Source of the DNA: an uncultured Fibrobacter sp.
Lineage (GTDB): Bacteria; Fibrobacterota; Fibrobacteria; Fibrobacterales; Fibrobacteraceae
Assembly (NCBI RefSeq): GCF_947166265.1
Contig: NZ_CAMVDO010000002.1
Coordinates: 1-64,000 of the forward strand
DNA length: 64,000 nucleotides
Reading direction: 5' to 3'
Part shown: positions 1-8,691 of the stretch, in pieces
Layout of the letters: each line of letters opens with the position of its first letter
Position numbering within the stretch: the stretch's first letter is position 1
Notes under the pieces: model-generated
The model's input: the letters and a program-made list of their open reading frames with translations, nothing else
What the model was told of the DNA's origin: nothing
The model's database searches: none
Program-made: the position numbers and the translations under genes

Positions 1-1206
1 TTTTGCTCCTCTTTTCGCCAAAAATCGCACCCCTCGCGGGTGCGTGAATTGAAACAGTCATTTTTTTTGCTCCTCTTTTCGCCAAAAATCGCACCCCTCG
101 CGGGTGCGTGAATTGAAACTCGGTGCCGTGAATCTTGCGGTACATGTAGCTATCGCACCCCTCGCGGGTGCGTGAATTGAAACTGATGTGGGGTCTTTCG
201 TGATAGCCGAAACTCATCGCACCCCTCGCGGGTGCGTGAATTGAAACAACGCATACTAATAGATAAAAGGACACACAACATCGCACCCCTCGCGGGTGCG
301 TGAATTGAAACTGTCGGTAAAAAGAAAATGAGCGAATTAAAGGGATCGCACCCCTCGCGGGTGCGTGAATTGAAACCGACCAGGGCTATGAACTCGCCGC
401 AAACGAGGATCGCACCCCTCGCGGGTGCGTGAATTGAAACAAAAATGGGGCGAACCTTGACGGCCTTTACAAATCGCACCCCTCGCGGGTGCGTGAATTG
501 AAACAAGATCGAGCTTGACGAAGGCCGAGACCTCTAATCGCACCCCTCGCGGGTGCGTGAATTGAAACTTGTATGTCCACAAATCACGTTTCTGGAGCAG
601 ATCGCACCCCTCGCGGGTGCGTGAATTGAAACACGTCGATAGCCTTGAGGAATGCTGCCTTGAGATCGCACCCCTCGCGGGTGCGTGAATTGAAACCAGT
701 TGTAGGCACGGCGTGCGGCAGCACAGGAATCGCACCCCTCGCGGGTGCGTGAATTGAAACAGCATAAACGGAAATAACCTTTTCAAAATTGGGATCGCAC
801 CCCTCGCGGGTGCGTGAATTGAAACTCAACGATTGGCAAAGTGGTGACGAAGTGACCATCGCACCCCTCGCGGGTGCGTGAATTGAAACAGGCATAACGA
901 CAGACAGGATCATCATAAACATATCGCACCCCTCGCGGGTGCGTGAATTGAAACTCCCACATCGACGCGGAATCGGCGTGGTAAAGATCGCACCCCTCGC
1001 GGGTGCGTGAATTGAAACTCTTTGCTGCTGACAAAGATGACGAACAAACTAATCGCACCCCTCGCGGGTGCGTGAATTGAAACACCCGTGCAATGCTGAT
1101 CTCGATGATAATCAAATCGCACCCCTCGCGGGTGCGTGAATTGAAACGGTGTTACGCCTGAAGGATACGTCCACCTGTTATCGCACCCCTCGCGGGTGCG
1201 TGAATT
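1..1206 (+). CRISPR. CRISPR array, type I-C-like repeats, leader-distal part
   Basis: Nineteen copies of a 32-bp repeat (starting ATCGCACCCC, ending GTGAATTGAAAC) begin at 24, 88, 152, 216, 280, 345, 409, 473, 537, 601, 665, 729, 794, 858, 923, 987, 1052, 1116 and 1180. Spacers are 32-33 bp. Each repeat holds a 7-bp stem, CGCACCC/GGGTGCG. The repeat resembles type I-C repeats (GTCGC...GTGGATTGAAAC type), though spacers are slightly shorter than the usual 34-36 bp. The last repeat diverges after TGAATT at 1206, which marks the leader-distal end; crRNAs are therefore read on the plus strand and the leader and cas genes should lie beyond the left edge. The visible 23 bases of the first spacer (1-23) equal the last 23 bases of the next spacer (65-87). 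Open frames crossing the array are an artefact of the repeats. Confidence 0.97.
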
Positions 1207-1446
1207 ATTTTCATGCGCCACTAAAGAAAGATAATGATGGACGGCTTTGCCGTCCGTGGCTGCATTCGGTCATATTTGCATACTATCACTTCGCAAATTT
1301 TATCCTGGACCATTTCCAGAACTCGCAATGAAACGCGAGGCGAGAGCAGTAGAAGCATTTGCAGGCTCTTTTGCCAAGCCGACGCAATCATTCACTCTGC
1401 GCAATGACATACGAAAAGGGGATTCTGACACACAAACATCTCCCTA
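1207..1446. other. CRISPR trailer flank without a convincing gene
   Basis: About 240 bp follow the degenerate last repeat. The only clear structure is a hairpin at 1239-1255 (GGACGGC, loop TTT, GCCGTCC), with no T-run after it. Short open frames here lack a ribosome binding site and any recognisable sequence. Confidence 0.6.
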
Positions 1447-1492
1447 TTGACAAACAAATTTTAATTATATATATTAAATTCCGTTAATACGG
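1447..1492 (+). promoter_or_regulatory. Sigma-70-type promoter with palindromes, upstream of the antitoxin-like gene
   Basis: TTGACA (1447-1452), a 17-bp spacer and TATATT (1470-1475) form a near-consensus promoter 24 bp before the ATG at 1500. A palindrome CCGTTAATACGG lies at 1481-1492, between the -10 box and the start codon, and the AT-rich -10 region itself has TTTAAT...ATTAAA symmetry. AbiEi-type antitoxins are known to repress their own promoters through inverted repeats, so self-repression is a reasonable inference. GGAG at 1491-1494 serves as ribosome binding site and overlaps the palindrome. Confidence 0.75.
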
Positions 1493-1499
1493 AGTCAAC

Positions 1500-2120
1500 A
1501 TGCTTTTAGAGTTCTTGAAATCAAAATTTGGACCGGGAAAGCCCATTTTTACGGAAGATGCCGAACTACTCGGACTTTCGGCAGGGAATCTACGTCAACA
1601 ATTCAAGAAACTTGTTGATTCCGGTGAACTTTTCCGTTATGAACCTGGAGTCTATTTTCTGCCGGACCACAAACACGAATATTACCCGATTTCGTCAAAT
1701 ATGGTTGCTGAATACAAGTACATTACCAATGGCGATGAAATCTACGGCTATTATTCGGGCTACACCTTCGCAAATCAACTTGGATTGTGCCTGCAGGTGC
1801 CGTATAAAGCCGAAATTGTCACAAATAATACAACAGCCATCGCACGCGAAGTTAAAGTAGGAAACATTCCGTTTTACATACGCCGTGCCAAGGTCGCCGT
1901 CACCAAAGAAAACCGCAACGTTCTTCAACTCCTAGATTTGCTAAAGGATGTAGAAGAATACACCGACTACTGCTGTGAAGAGGAAGCTCCCGACATCATT
2001 CGCAGGCATATTCTGCGTAACAAAATTCTCCGCGCCGACGTAGATAAATACATCGAAAGCTTTCCCCTAAAAACATACAAGTCTATCTACGATTTGAAGC
2101 TTTACGATGTACTTGCATAA
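1500..2120 (+). CDS. DUF6088 / AbiEi-like antitoxin-type protein
   Basis: The 206-residue product starts with a winged-helix-like segment (about residues 1-60, containing LLGLSAGNLRQQFKKLVDSG and a wing, RYEPGVYFL). A core follows with the YGYYSGYTFANQLGL motif that I associate with DUF6088, a family grouped with type IV AbiEi antitoxins. The usual partner, an AbiEii nucleotidyltransferase, is absent. Instead the gene ends against a RhuM/PLD-like gene, and the longest reading of that frame overlaps this one by 14 nt, so the two are probably one operon behind the promoter at 1447. Likely role: DNA-binding antitoxin and autorepressor. The family call rests on remembered motifs. Location beside a CRISPR array fits a defence neighbourhood. 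Confidence 0.75.
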   Translation: MLLEFLKSKFGPGKPIFTEDAELLGLSAGNLRQQFKKLVDSGELFRYEPGVYFLPDHKHEYYPISSNMVAEYKYITNGDEIYGYYSGYTFANQLGLCLQVPYKAEIVTNNTTAIAREVKVGNIPFYIRRAKVAVTKENRNVLQLLDLLKDVEEYTDYCCEEEAPDIIRRHILRNKILRADVDKYIESFPLKTYKSIYDLKLYDVLA

Positions 2121-2133
2121 AAAAACAACAGAA

Positions 2134-3084
2134 ATGACAAACCCAGACTTGCTCGAAAGCGACAACAAGGGCGAGATCGTGCTTTATCAACCGGAAGGAG
2201 AAGTTCGATTGGAAGTGCGTGTTGAAAACGACACCGTGTGGCTTTCGGCAAATCAAATGGCGCGCCTTTTCGACAGAGATGAAAAAACACTTAGAAAGCA
2301 TATCAACAATGTATTTTTAGAGGAAGTTGAAAAAGAAAACAACACGCATTTTTTGCGTGTTGATGGAGTTAAACAACCTGTAGCTTTTTACAGCCTAGAT
2401 GTTATCATTTCCGTTGGTTATCGAGTTAAATCTGCAAATGGCATAAAATTCCGTCGCTGGGCAAACCAAGTTCTAAAGGACTACATGCTCAAGGGTTACG
2501 TAGTGAACCAGCGAATAATTGAAACAGGGATGCAGATTGCTAATCAGTTTCAAGAACAGCGGCAATTAATCGAAAATCAGGGTGCAGAAATTGTAGAATT
2601 AAAAAAATCGACAGAAAAGCGACTTTCGACCATTGAAAAACACATTGATTTCTTCGTTAGGGCCGCCCAAACTCCCACAGGAGGCATCCTTGCGACGGGA
2701 ACCCGTTTTGACGGACTTGTATTGATCGCTGATTTAGTGAAATCTGCAAAGCGCTCAGTGGTGTTTATTGATCCGTTTGCGACTATCGAAATTTTGAAGT
2801 TTGCAGCAATTCGAGCAAAAGGAGTAAACGCAGTTATCTATTCCGCCCATATTACTCCTGAATTTAAAGCAGCCGTCACCTTGCATAATAAGCAATATCC
2901 AGGCTTAGATTTAAAAACGATGCGCACTATTCACGATCGATTCTTGCTTGTAGACGATACCGTTTACCACTTTGGGGCGTCATTCAAAGATATGGGCAAT
3001 GAAATGACGGCGTTCAGCGTATTGAACTTTGTTACGCCCAAAGAAGTTATCGTCAAAATTCAGGAGAGTATGAAGGGAAGGTAA
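2134..3084 (+). CDS. RhuM family protein with phospholipase-D-like C-terminal domain
   Basis: Numbered from an upstream in-frame ATG at 2107, residues about 23-135 match the RhuM/virulence-protein domain (GEIVLYQPEGEVRLEVRVE, VWLSANQMARLFDRDEKTLRKHI, FRRWANQVLKDYMLKGYVVN). A helical linker, probably coiled coil, spans 140-185. The C-terminal part (about 195-325) resembles a PLD-like nuclease fold: SVVFIDPFA, then IHDRFLLVDD at 275-284, an HxK(x)4D motif with Arg in place of Lys, then GASFKDMGNEMTAF. I chose the ATG at 2134 because RhuM proteins usually begin 8-12 residues before GEI; neither start has a good ribosome binding site. Paired with the upstream antitoxin-like gene, it may be the effector of a toxin-antitoxin or defence module, which is inference. 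A small TAAGCC/GGCTTA hairpin overlaps the stop. Confidence 0.8.
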   Translation: MTNPDLLESDNKGEIVLYQPEGEVRLEVRVENDTVWLSANQMARLFDRDEKTLRKHINNVFLEEVEKENNTHFLRVDGVKQPVAFYSLDVIISVGYRVKSANGIKFRRWANQVLKDYMLKGYVVNQRIIETGMQIANQFQEQRQLIENQGAEIVELKKSTEKRLSTIEKHIDFFVRAAQTPTGGILATGTRFDGLVLIADLVKSAKRSVVFIDPFATIEILKFAAIRAKGVNAVIYSAHITPEFKAAVTLHNKQYPGLDLKTMRTIHDRFLLVDDTVYHFGASFKDMGNEMTAFSVLNFVTPKEVIVKIQESMKGR

Positions 3085-3119
3085 GCCAAGGCTTAACATT
3101 CTTTTCTGCAAGTAGCTTT

Positions 3120-4010
3120 CTACTTTTCCACAACAATCAGTTCCGCGGCACCTTGGCCCGGAAGCGGCTTGAAGATTTTCACGTTCGTCTGGGTGGCAGG
3201 GCCACCGAAGGCCTTCATTTCACACACGAACAGGTAATTCGTGCCAGCCACCACCTGCGTCGCGACACTCAGCGGCTTGAGTCCCAGGTAAGCGTAGTCC
3301 TTGGTCGCTTCGGCAAACACGGCGGAATCTTCTGCGGCAAGCGGGCGCTGTTCCGAGAACGCCCCCGTAAGAGCTTCTTCGGTCTTGCCGGTTGCAAGGT
3401 CCGCAAAGAATCCTTCGACTTCCTTCGTGGCAACCTCGGCGCCATTTTCAGCCGTAATTCGCTTGTTCGAAATTCCATAGGCGAGCGTCACGTTCGCGTT
3501 CGGTTCGAGCGTCTTGAGTTCTTCGGCAGACACCTTGCGGCCACCGCTGCCGTAGGTGCAGAACGGCACCACCACCTTTCCGCCCAGGTCGTTGGAATCG
3601 AGGAAGGTGTAGATCGGCGGGGCGAATGTTCCGAACATAATCGGGTAGCCCAGATAAACCGTATCGTACTTGGCAAGTTCCGGTTTCGCATTTTCAAGGG
3701 CAGGCCACTGCTTGCTTTCGCGCTGAGCCATTACCGCGGCAATCGTACTGTCGTAGGTAGAAGGGTAAGCCGTCACCAGCTTGAGTTCCACGGCATCGGC
3801 GTTCTTCGCCTTCGCAAAAATTTCCGCGAGTTTCTTGGTCGCACCGTTCTGCGAATAGTACACCACCACCGACTTGGGTGCCGGAGCAGCCACTTCGGCG
3901 GTTTCGGTTTTAGGTGCGGGCTTAGATTCCTGCTCGTTGCAAGCCGTAAGCATTGCAGACAAGCCAAACGCCGACACTGCGGCCAAAGTCAATTTGAAAT
4001 TGCGAAACAT
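3120..4010 (-). CDS. Flavodoxin-like lipoprotein
   Basis: The protein has an N-terminal signal ending in the lipobox LTAC, a short Pro/Ala/Glu-rich linker and a flavodoxin-like domain (VVVYYSQNGATKKLAEIF as the FMN phosphate loop, YDTVYLGYPIMFGTFAPPIYTFLD, FCTYGSGG). About 90 C-terminal residues after it are unassigned. The expected role is a membrane-anchored FMN-binding electron-transfer protein, probably facing the periplasm. A longer frame begins at 4022, but that ATG lies inside GGAGGTGATG, an almost perfect Shine-Dalgarno sequence, so the real start is the ATG at 4010 (five bases after GGAGG), possibly 4013. It lies downstream of cysK on the same strand, with a terminator between them. 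Confidence 0.8.
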   Translation of the reverse strand: MFRNFKLTLAAVSAFGLSAMLTACNEQESKPAPKTETAEVAAPAPKSVVVYYSQNGATKKLAEIFAKAKNADAVELKLVTAYPSTYDSTIAAVMAQRESKQWPALENAKPELAKYDTVYLGYPIMFGTFAPPIYTFLDSNDLGGKVVVPFCTYGSGGRKVSAEELKTLEPNANVTLAYGISNKRITAENGAEVATKEVEGFFADLATGKTEEALTGAFSEQRPLAAEDSAVFAEATKDYAYLGLKPLSVATQVVAGTNYLFVCEMKAFGGPATQTNVKIFKPLPGQGAAELIVVEK

Positions 4011-4096
4011 CATCACCTCCATTCTGATAAGTTTATTCCTAATTTAGCAACAACGCCACCTCTTCGCAAGTACGCTCCTACAAACATTTCCCCTAC

Positions 4097-4130
4097 AAAA
4101 AACACCTACCGAGCCCTTCGGCTCAGTAGG
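4097..4130 (-). terminator. Rho-independent terminator of cysK
   Basis: Read on the minus strand, CCTAC-T-GAGCC, a short loop and GGCTC-G-GTAGG form an interrupted 10-bp stem followed by GTGTTTTTT. It starts 37 bp beyond the cysK stop codon. Confidence 0.8.
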
Positions 4131-4167
4131 TTTCATGAGGCGAAAAATATTTGCCGTTCAGCGAAAA

Positions 4168-5094
4168 TTATTCCGCAAAGAGGGCGGTCGAAAGATAACG
4201 GTCGCCGGTATCCGGGAGGAGTGCGACAATCGTCTTGCCCTTGTTTTCCGGACGCTTGGCGAGTTCCTTGGCGGCCCAGAGAGCAGCACCAGAAGAAATA
4301 CCCACGAGCACGCCTTCCTTCTTGCCGATTTCGCGGCCAGCTTCGAAAGCGGCTTCGTTTTCGACAGCGATGACTTCGTCGTAAACCTTGGTGTTCAGGG
4401 TTTCAGGAACGAAGCCTGCGCCGATGCCCTGGATCTTGTGGGCGCCCGCAGTACCCTTGGTAAGCACCGGAGAGCTAGCCGGTTCAACAGCGATAACCTT
4501 CACGTTCGGATTCTTGGACTTGAGGTATTCACCCACGCCTGTCACCGTACCACCGGTACCGACACCGGCCACAAAAATATCAACTTTACCATCGGTGTCT
4601 TCCCAGATTTCAGGACCGGTGGTGGCCTTGTGGGCTGCCGGGTTTGCCGGGTTCACGAACTGACCCGGAATAAAGCTGTTCGGGATTTCCTTGGCGAGTT
4701 CATCGGCCTTTTCGATAGCGCCCTTCATGCCCTTGGCGCCTTCGGTCAGCACAAGTTCTGCGCCGTAAGCCTTCATAATCTGGCGGCGTTCCACGCTCAT
4801 GGTTTCGGGCATCACGATGATGATGCGGTAGCCACGTGCTGCAGCGACAGATGCAAGACCGATACCGGTGTTGCCCGAAGTCGGTTCGATAATCACGGCA
4901 CCCTTCTTGAGCTTACCGCTCTTTTCTGCTTCGTCAATCATCGCCTTTGCAATACGGTCCTTCACGGAACCGGCGGGGTTGAAGTATTCGAGCTTTCCAA
5001 GAATCTTGGCTCCGAGGCCTTCTTCGATATGGGTGAGTTCGAGAAGCGGGGTGTGACCGATAAGCTGGTCGGCAGAGGAATAAATCTTTGACAT
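4168..5094 (-). CDS. cysK: Cysteine synthase A (O-acetylserine sulfhydrylase)
   Basis: At 308 residues this is a full-length fold-type II PLP enzyme that converts O-acetylserine and sulfide to cysteine. Diagnostic motifs are [11 protein letters not shown] with the PLP lysine at about residue 45, [20 protein letters not shown] (substrate loop, 72-91), the glycine-rich phosphate loop [13 protein letters not shown] (about 174-186), and [16 protein letters not shown] near the C-terminus. AAGGAC lies just upstream of the ATG. The gene stands alone between its own terminator and a repeat-filled gap; no cysE or sulfate genes are nearby. CysK and CysM are hard to separate by eye, but motif spacing favours CysK. 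Confidence 0.95.
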   Translation of the reverse strand: MSKIYSSADQLIGHTPLLELTHIEEGLGAKILGKLEYFNPAGSVKDRIAKAMIDEAEKSGKLKKGAVIIEPTSGNTGIGLASVAAARGYRIIIVMPETMSVERRQIMKAYGAELVLTEGAKGMKGAIEKADELAKEIPNSFIPGQFVNPANPAAHKATTGPEIWEDTDGKVDIFVAGVGTGGTVTGVGEYLKSKNPNVKVIAVEPASSPVLTKGTAGAHKIQGIGAGFVPETLNTKVYDEVIAVENEAAFEAGREIGKKEGVLVGISSGAALWAAKELAKRPENKGKTIVALLPDTGDRYLSTALFAE

Positions 5095-5563
5095 TTTGAA
5101 GTCCTTTTTGTTTTATGGAAAATTAGCTAAATCGTGCGTCAGATAACTTTCCCGTTTTTGTTTGACTCCAAATTAGAAGTTTATCCATACAAAAACAATA
5201 GGAAATACAGAAAACCACCCTAATTTTGCTTACATTTTACTTACTAATAGTTTTAAACTATAACTAGATGACGCAGAAAAGCTATAGAAAAGAAAGAAGG
5301 CCCTTCGACAAGCTCAGGGACCTTGGTGAAATCCGCTCTGGATCCCGTCGCTGCGCTCCAGGATGACTTTAGTAGTTGCGTCATCCTCGACCAAAGGGAG
5401 GTCGGACAGCACTTGGCAAGTGGACGCCTTTGGCGTCCGCAATTTCGGCTCAACCATGCCAGAATGTAAACATTCTGTCGCGGCGTTCGCCTTATATGCT
5501 TTTGTTGCCTTAGTGCGCATGGTCCTCGAAGGGGAGAATCCAGGGTGACTTTCTTAATTCACA
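5095..5563. other. Intergenic region with cysK promoter side and repeat elements
   Basis: The right-hand 170 bp next to cysK is AT-rich and should hold its promoter. From 5299 the sequence changes: CCCTTCGACAAGCTCAGGG (5301-5319) belongs to the local repeat family, GGATCCCGTCGCTGCGCTCCAGGATGAC-type sequence (5341-5367) is another member, and GACGCCTTTGGCGTC (about 5424-5438) and AGAATGTAAACATTCT (about 5461-5476) are small palindromes. Open frames here are low-quality and look like translated repeats. Confidence 0.6.
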
Positions 5564-7762
5564 TCACGACTTCTGGGCGTTCGAATCGAGATGGATGCTC
5601 GCCTCGGAGCCCGACTGGTCGAGTCTGGTACGTTCGCTGTAAAGCTTTTCGGAAATATGCGTGAACGTCTCGACGATATCCGGGTCGAAATGCTTGCCCG
5701 CGCCTTCGGTAATGATCGCCATCGCCTTCTCGTAGGTAAACGGTTTCTTGTACACACGCTCGGCCACCAACGCATCGAACACGTCGGCCACGGCCATGAT
5801 ACGCGCCGAAAGCGGAATTTCTTCGCCCTTGATTCCCGTCGGGTAACCGGAACCGTCCCACTTTTCGTGGTGGTAGTGCGCCATATCAATCGATTCGTTC
5901 AGGTAGTTCGCATCGATCGTATTGCCAGCATCTTCCACCATCTTCGTAAGGATCTTCCACCCTTCGGTCGTATGGCTCTTCATAATGGAAAATTCTTCGT
6001 CGGTAAGCTTGCCCGGCTTGTTCAGAATCAAGTCGGAAACAGCGATCTTACCAATATCGTGGAGAGGTGCCGCACGCTTTAACTTGTGAACAAATTCATC
6101 GGTGAGCACGTCGGCGAACTTGCCTTCTTTCTTGAGCTGTTCGGCAAGCGCTTCCACATAGGCCGCCGTTTTCTTAATGTGATTACCGGTGCTCTTGTCG
6201 CGAGCTTCAACGACTTCAGCGAATTCCATAATAATCACTTCCTGCATCTTGCTGATTCGTTCCGCCTGCGCCTGCACTCGAGCAATAAAGTTGTACGTAT
6301 CAGAGGCCATGGACGAAAGTGAATCGTAAAGGTTTCCGATTTCGTCGAACGAGCGTATCCCAAGGCCCACCACGCGGTCCGCAGCATTACGAATCTTGTC
6401 CAGGTTCACCTTTTCGGTATCCATGGTACTTGCAATCATCGTCGTCCCGGAGAACTTCATCGCAGCAAGCGCCATACGGTTCACCGGAATCACGATTCCG
6501 CGATTCACCAGTTCAATGACAATACTCATGATGATAATCGAAAGGCCAAAGAAGAGCGAGAGCATCTTGATAAAGAACATCGCTTCGTCCGACTTGATTT
6601 CATCCATCGAGATATCGGCCGCCGCATAGGCCACCGTCTTTCCGCTTGCATTCTTCAGCGGCGTATAGACGGTCAGCAACCAGCCAAACTTGTCATCCGA
6701 AACTATCGGTTCGATTTCGCCACCGGTAAGCAATGTCGGAAGGTACGGTTCGAACGACGGATCAAACGCTACCACGCTCCCCGGTTCGCTCCCGGGTTCG
6801 CCATCGGTATCCAAGTCAAACACCACATGGCAACCGTCCCGTTCAATCTTGTACACATAGAGGTATTTCGTCTGCGGGAAACTCGACCGGATTCCGTACA
6901 GCGCTTCTTCGATATCCTTGTACCCTTCGGCACTGTCCCCCACCGTCAGGAACTCATCGATACGGTCCGCATCGACCACGTGCGCCGCCGAATTGGTCAC
7001 GCCCTTCGCAATAGCGACAAACCTCTTGATGGAGTTGTCACGATACAGGAAAAAGCCGATCGAACTTGCCAGGGCACCCAGCAGCACCTCAGCCACGATC
7101 ACCATCACCACGACCTTGCGGAGCAGCGAATGTTTCACGTTCTTGTTCGCATCCCTATTGCTAGAATCGCGCAGGAACACCTGATTCAGATGGTTCTTGA
7201 GCCGCCTAGAAACAAAGCGGAAAATGAACATAGCAAGCACCACGACAGCGCCCTTGTCGAGCATGTCGATAATGATGTCCGCCAACAGCTGAGACGTAAA
7301 CTTGCTATAGCCAAACACGTCGTTGAACGCGTGTGCGAACGGGGCCGTAATGCCCTGCCCAAAATTAAGCCCGTACAGGAAATAGGTAAACAGCGAACCG
7401 ACTCCGCCACCAATCAGGGCGAACGTGAAAATGACGACAAACAGACGCGGAATATTCGTGAAGAAACGCTGATGATAAAAGAAGGTCGCCGCCACGGCAA
7501 TCATAATGCTAATGACGCCGTAATACATTGTCTCGGGTTCAGAGATGCCGTTGATCGCATTGGAGCAGAATCCGACTATGACCGCCGGAAGGTTTCCGCC
7601 GAGCATTGCCGTAATGATCGTACCCGTACAGTCCAGGTAAAGCGGGATACCGAACATGATAGCAAGGCGCGAAGGAATAAGGTTCAACGCCAGACCTACC
7701 AGAATGAGAAGCACCGACGAAACCAGCGTCGGATGATTCCTTAGATCAATAAACTTCGTCAT
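5564..7762 (-). CDS. Membrane HD-GYP domain protein (probable cyclic-di-GMP phosphodiesterase)
   Basis: The 732-residue protein has a multi-span N-terminal membrane region (about residues 10-200), another membrane segment near 220, an extracytoplasmic sensor-like region (about 250-385), a further membrane segment near 395-415 and a C-terminal HD-GYP domain. The catalytic signature is intact: LHDIGK near 567, HHEKWDGSGYPTG near 630, then SARIMAVADVFDAL. HD-GYP enzymes hydrolyse cyclic di-GMP, so turnover in response to an unknown signal sensed outside the membrane is expected. It follows the DUF167 gene by 20 bp and is probably the last gene of a divIVA-DUF167-HD-GYP operon. Confidence 0.88.
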   Translation of the reverse strand: MTKFIDLRNHPTLVSSVLLILVGLALNLIPSRLAIMFGIPLYLDCTGTIITAMLGGNLPAVIVGFCSNAINGISEPETMYYGVISIMIAVAATFFYHQRFFTNIPRLFVVIFTFALIGGGVGSLFTYFLYGLNFGQGITAPFAHAFNDVFGYSKFTSQLLADIIIDMLDKGAVVVLAMFIFRFVSRRLKNHLNQVFLRDSSNRDANKNVKHSLLRKVVVMVIVAEVLLGALASSIGFFLYRDNSIKRFVAIAKGVTNSAAHVVDADRIDEFLTVGDSAEGYKDIEEALYGIRSSFPQTKYLYVYKIERDGCHVVFDLDTDGEPGSEPGSVVAFDPSFEPYLPTLLTGGEIEPIVSDDKFGWLLTVYTPLKNASGKTVAYAAADISMDEIKSDEAMFFIKMLSLFFGLSIIIMSIVIELVNRGIVIPVNRMALAAMKFSGTTMIASTMDTEKVNLDKIRNAADRVVGLGIRSFDEIGNLYDSLSSMASDTYNFIARVQAQAERISKMQEVIIMEFAEVVEARDKSTGNHIKKTAAYVEALAEQLKKEGKFADVLTDEFVHKLKRAAPLHDIGKIAVSDLILNKPGKLTDEEFSIMKSHTTEGWKILTKMVEDAGNTIDANYLNESIDMAHYHHEKWDGSGYPTGIKGEEIPLSARIMAVADVFDALVAERVYKKPFTYEKAMAIITEGAGKHFDPDIVETFTHISEKLYSERTRLDQSGSEASIHLDSNAQKS

Positions 7763-7782
7763 AGCACACCCACTTCACGGAC

Positions 7783-8004
7783 TTACTTTACAATTTCCAC
7801 GACCTTTTTATTGTTGGTGGCCCCCGTCACCACTGATACATCTCTCTTGTGCACTCCAAAATGCTTGGCCAGCAATTCACAGATGGCCTCGTTCGCCGCC
7901 CCGTCCACAGGGGGAGCCTTGACTTCCACCTTGTAGCTGCCGTCCGGCAGCTCCACCACGCTTTCGCGCTTGCTCCTCGCATGGACCTTGATATTTACTT
8001 TCAT
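7783..8004 (-). CDS. DUF167 (YggU) family protein
   Basis: A 73-residue protein starting MKVNIKVHARSKRESV and containing KVEVKAPPVDGAANEAICELLAKHFGV, the DUF167/YggU signature; its biochemical role is unknown. A longer in-frame reading back to 8133 runs through the end of the divIVA-like gene and is unlikely; the ATG at 8004 gives the usual family length. It is 16 bp downstream of the DivIVA gene and 20 bp upstream of the HD-GYP gene. DUF167 genes next to divIVA or yggT-type genes are a common arrangement. Confidence 0.85.
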   Translation of the reverse strand: MKVNIKVHARSKRESVVELPDGSYKVEVKAPPVDGAANEAICELLAKHFGVHKRDVSVVTGATNNKKVVEIVK

Positions 8005-8020
8005 AGGGCATTCACCCGAT

Positions 8021-8533
8021 TTAGGCCAGCACGTTCCCCACGGCCGGTTGTGCCGGTTGACGGAGGTCTTCGCGCATACGCTGGTCGTTTTCCATTGCCG
8101 AAAGAAGGTCTTCCTGCCCCTTGATAAGAGCACGGCAGCGGATGAAGTAGTTCGTACGGAGCTGCTTCAGCTGTTCGATTTCCATGCGGAGTTCTTCGGC
8201 TTCTTTCTTAGTCGTTTCCACCTCGCGGACCGCACGGGCCTTCGCTTCGGCAATAATAATTTCGGCTTCCTTTTCGGCTGTCGCCTTGACCTCGTCAACC
8301 GTCCGCTGCATGGTCACCACGGCGTCCTGGATTGTCTTTTCGATCTGGCGGTAGTAATTTACGCGCTCTTCGGCAACCTTAAGCCTTTCGGTCAGGTCGG
8401 TCTTGTCCCTGGACATCTGCTCGAAGGCACCAGCGGCCGTTTCTAAGAAGGCCTTGACCTCTTCGGGGTCGATTCCACCAAAATTTTTCTTGTGAAAAGT
8501 CTGATTGCGGATATCCAAAGGTGTAAGTTCCAT
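8021..8533 (-). CDS. DivIVA domain protein
   Basis: The 170-residue product begins MELTPLDIRNQTFHKKNFGGIDPEEVKAFL, the DivIVA/GpsB N-terminal membrane-binding motif, followed by a long coiled coil (about 35-150) rich in Glu, Lys and Ala. DivIVA proteins mark curved membrane at poles and septa and organise growth or division. Outside Gram-positives, family members like this are annotated only as DivIVA-domain proteins, so a specific cell-pole role is not claimed. It is the first gene of a minus-strand run with the DUF167 and HD-GYP genes. Confidence 0.85.
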   Translation of the reverse strand: MELTPLDIRNQTFHKKNFGGIDPEEVKAFLETAAGAFEQMSRDKTDLTERLKVAEERVNYYRQIEKTIQDAVVTMQRTVDEVKATAEKEAEIIIAEAKARAVREVETTKKEAEELRMEIEQLKQLRTNYFIRCRALIKGQEDLLSAMENDQRMREDLRQPAQPAVGNVLA

Positions 8534-8644
8534 ACTAGACCTGCGAAAAAAATGAATTTGAGCGGTTCTTCCTACGAAAAATATAACAACTTCAAATCTT
8601 TGCGCACCTCAACACCAAAAAATAAGAATTAAAAAGTGCTAAAA

Positions 8645-8676
8645 GACATTTACATAATGTCACATTCTACTATATT
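8645..8676 (+). promoter_or_regulatory. Promoter with inverted repeat upstream of the GGDEF gene
   Basis: TTTACA (8649-8654), a 16-bp spacer and TATATT (8671-8676) lie 15 bp before the ATG at 8692. The inverted repeat GACAT...ATGTC (8645-8661) brackets the -35 box and could be an operator. Confidence 0.5.
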
Positions 8677-8691
8677 TCATTTTACAATCGT

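Noticed and set aside
150-1221. Several minus-strand frames with repeated FQFTHPRGVR / SIHAPARGA peptides
   Set aside because: These are translations of the CRISPR repeats, not proteins.
1207-1499. cas gene remnants next to the array
   Set aside because: No cas-like sequence is seen; array orientation predicts cas genes on the other side, outside the window.
5314-5548. Small frames between cysK and the HD-GYP gene
   Set aside because: They read through repeat elements and palindromes and lack ribosome binding sites.
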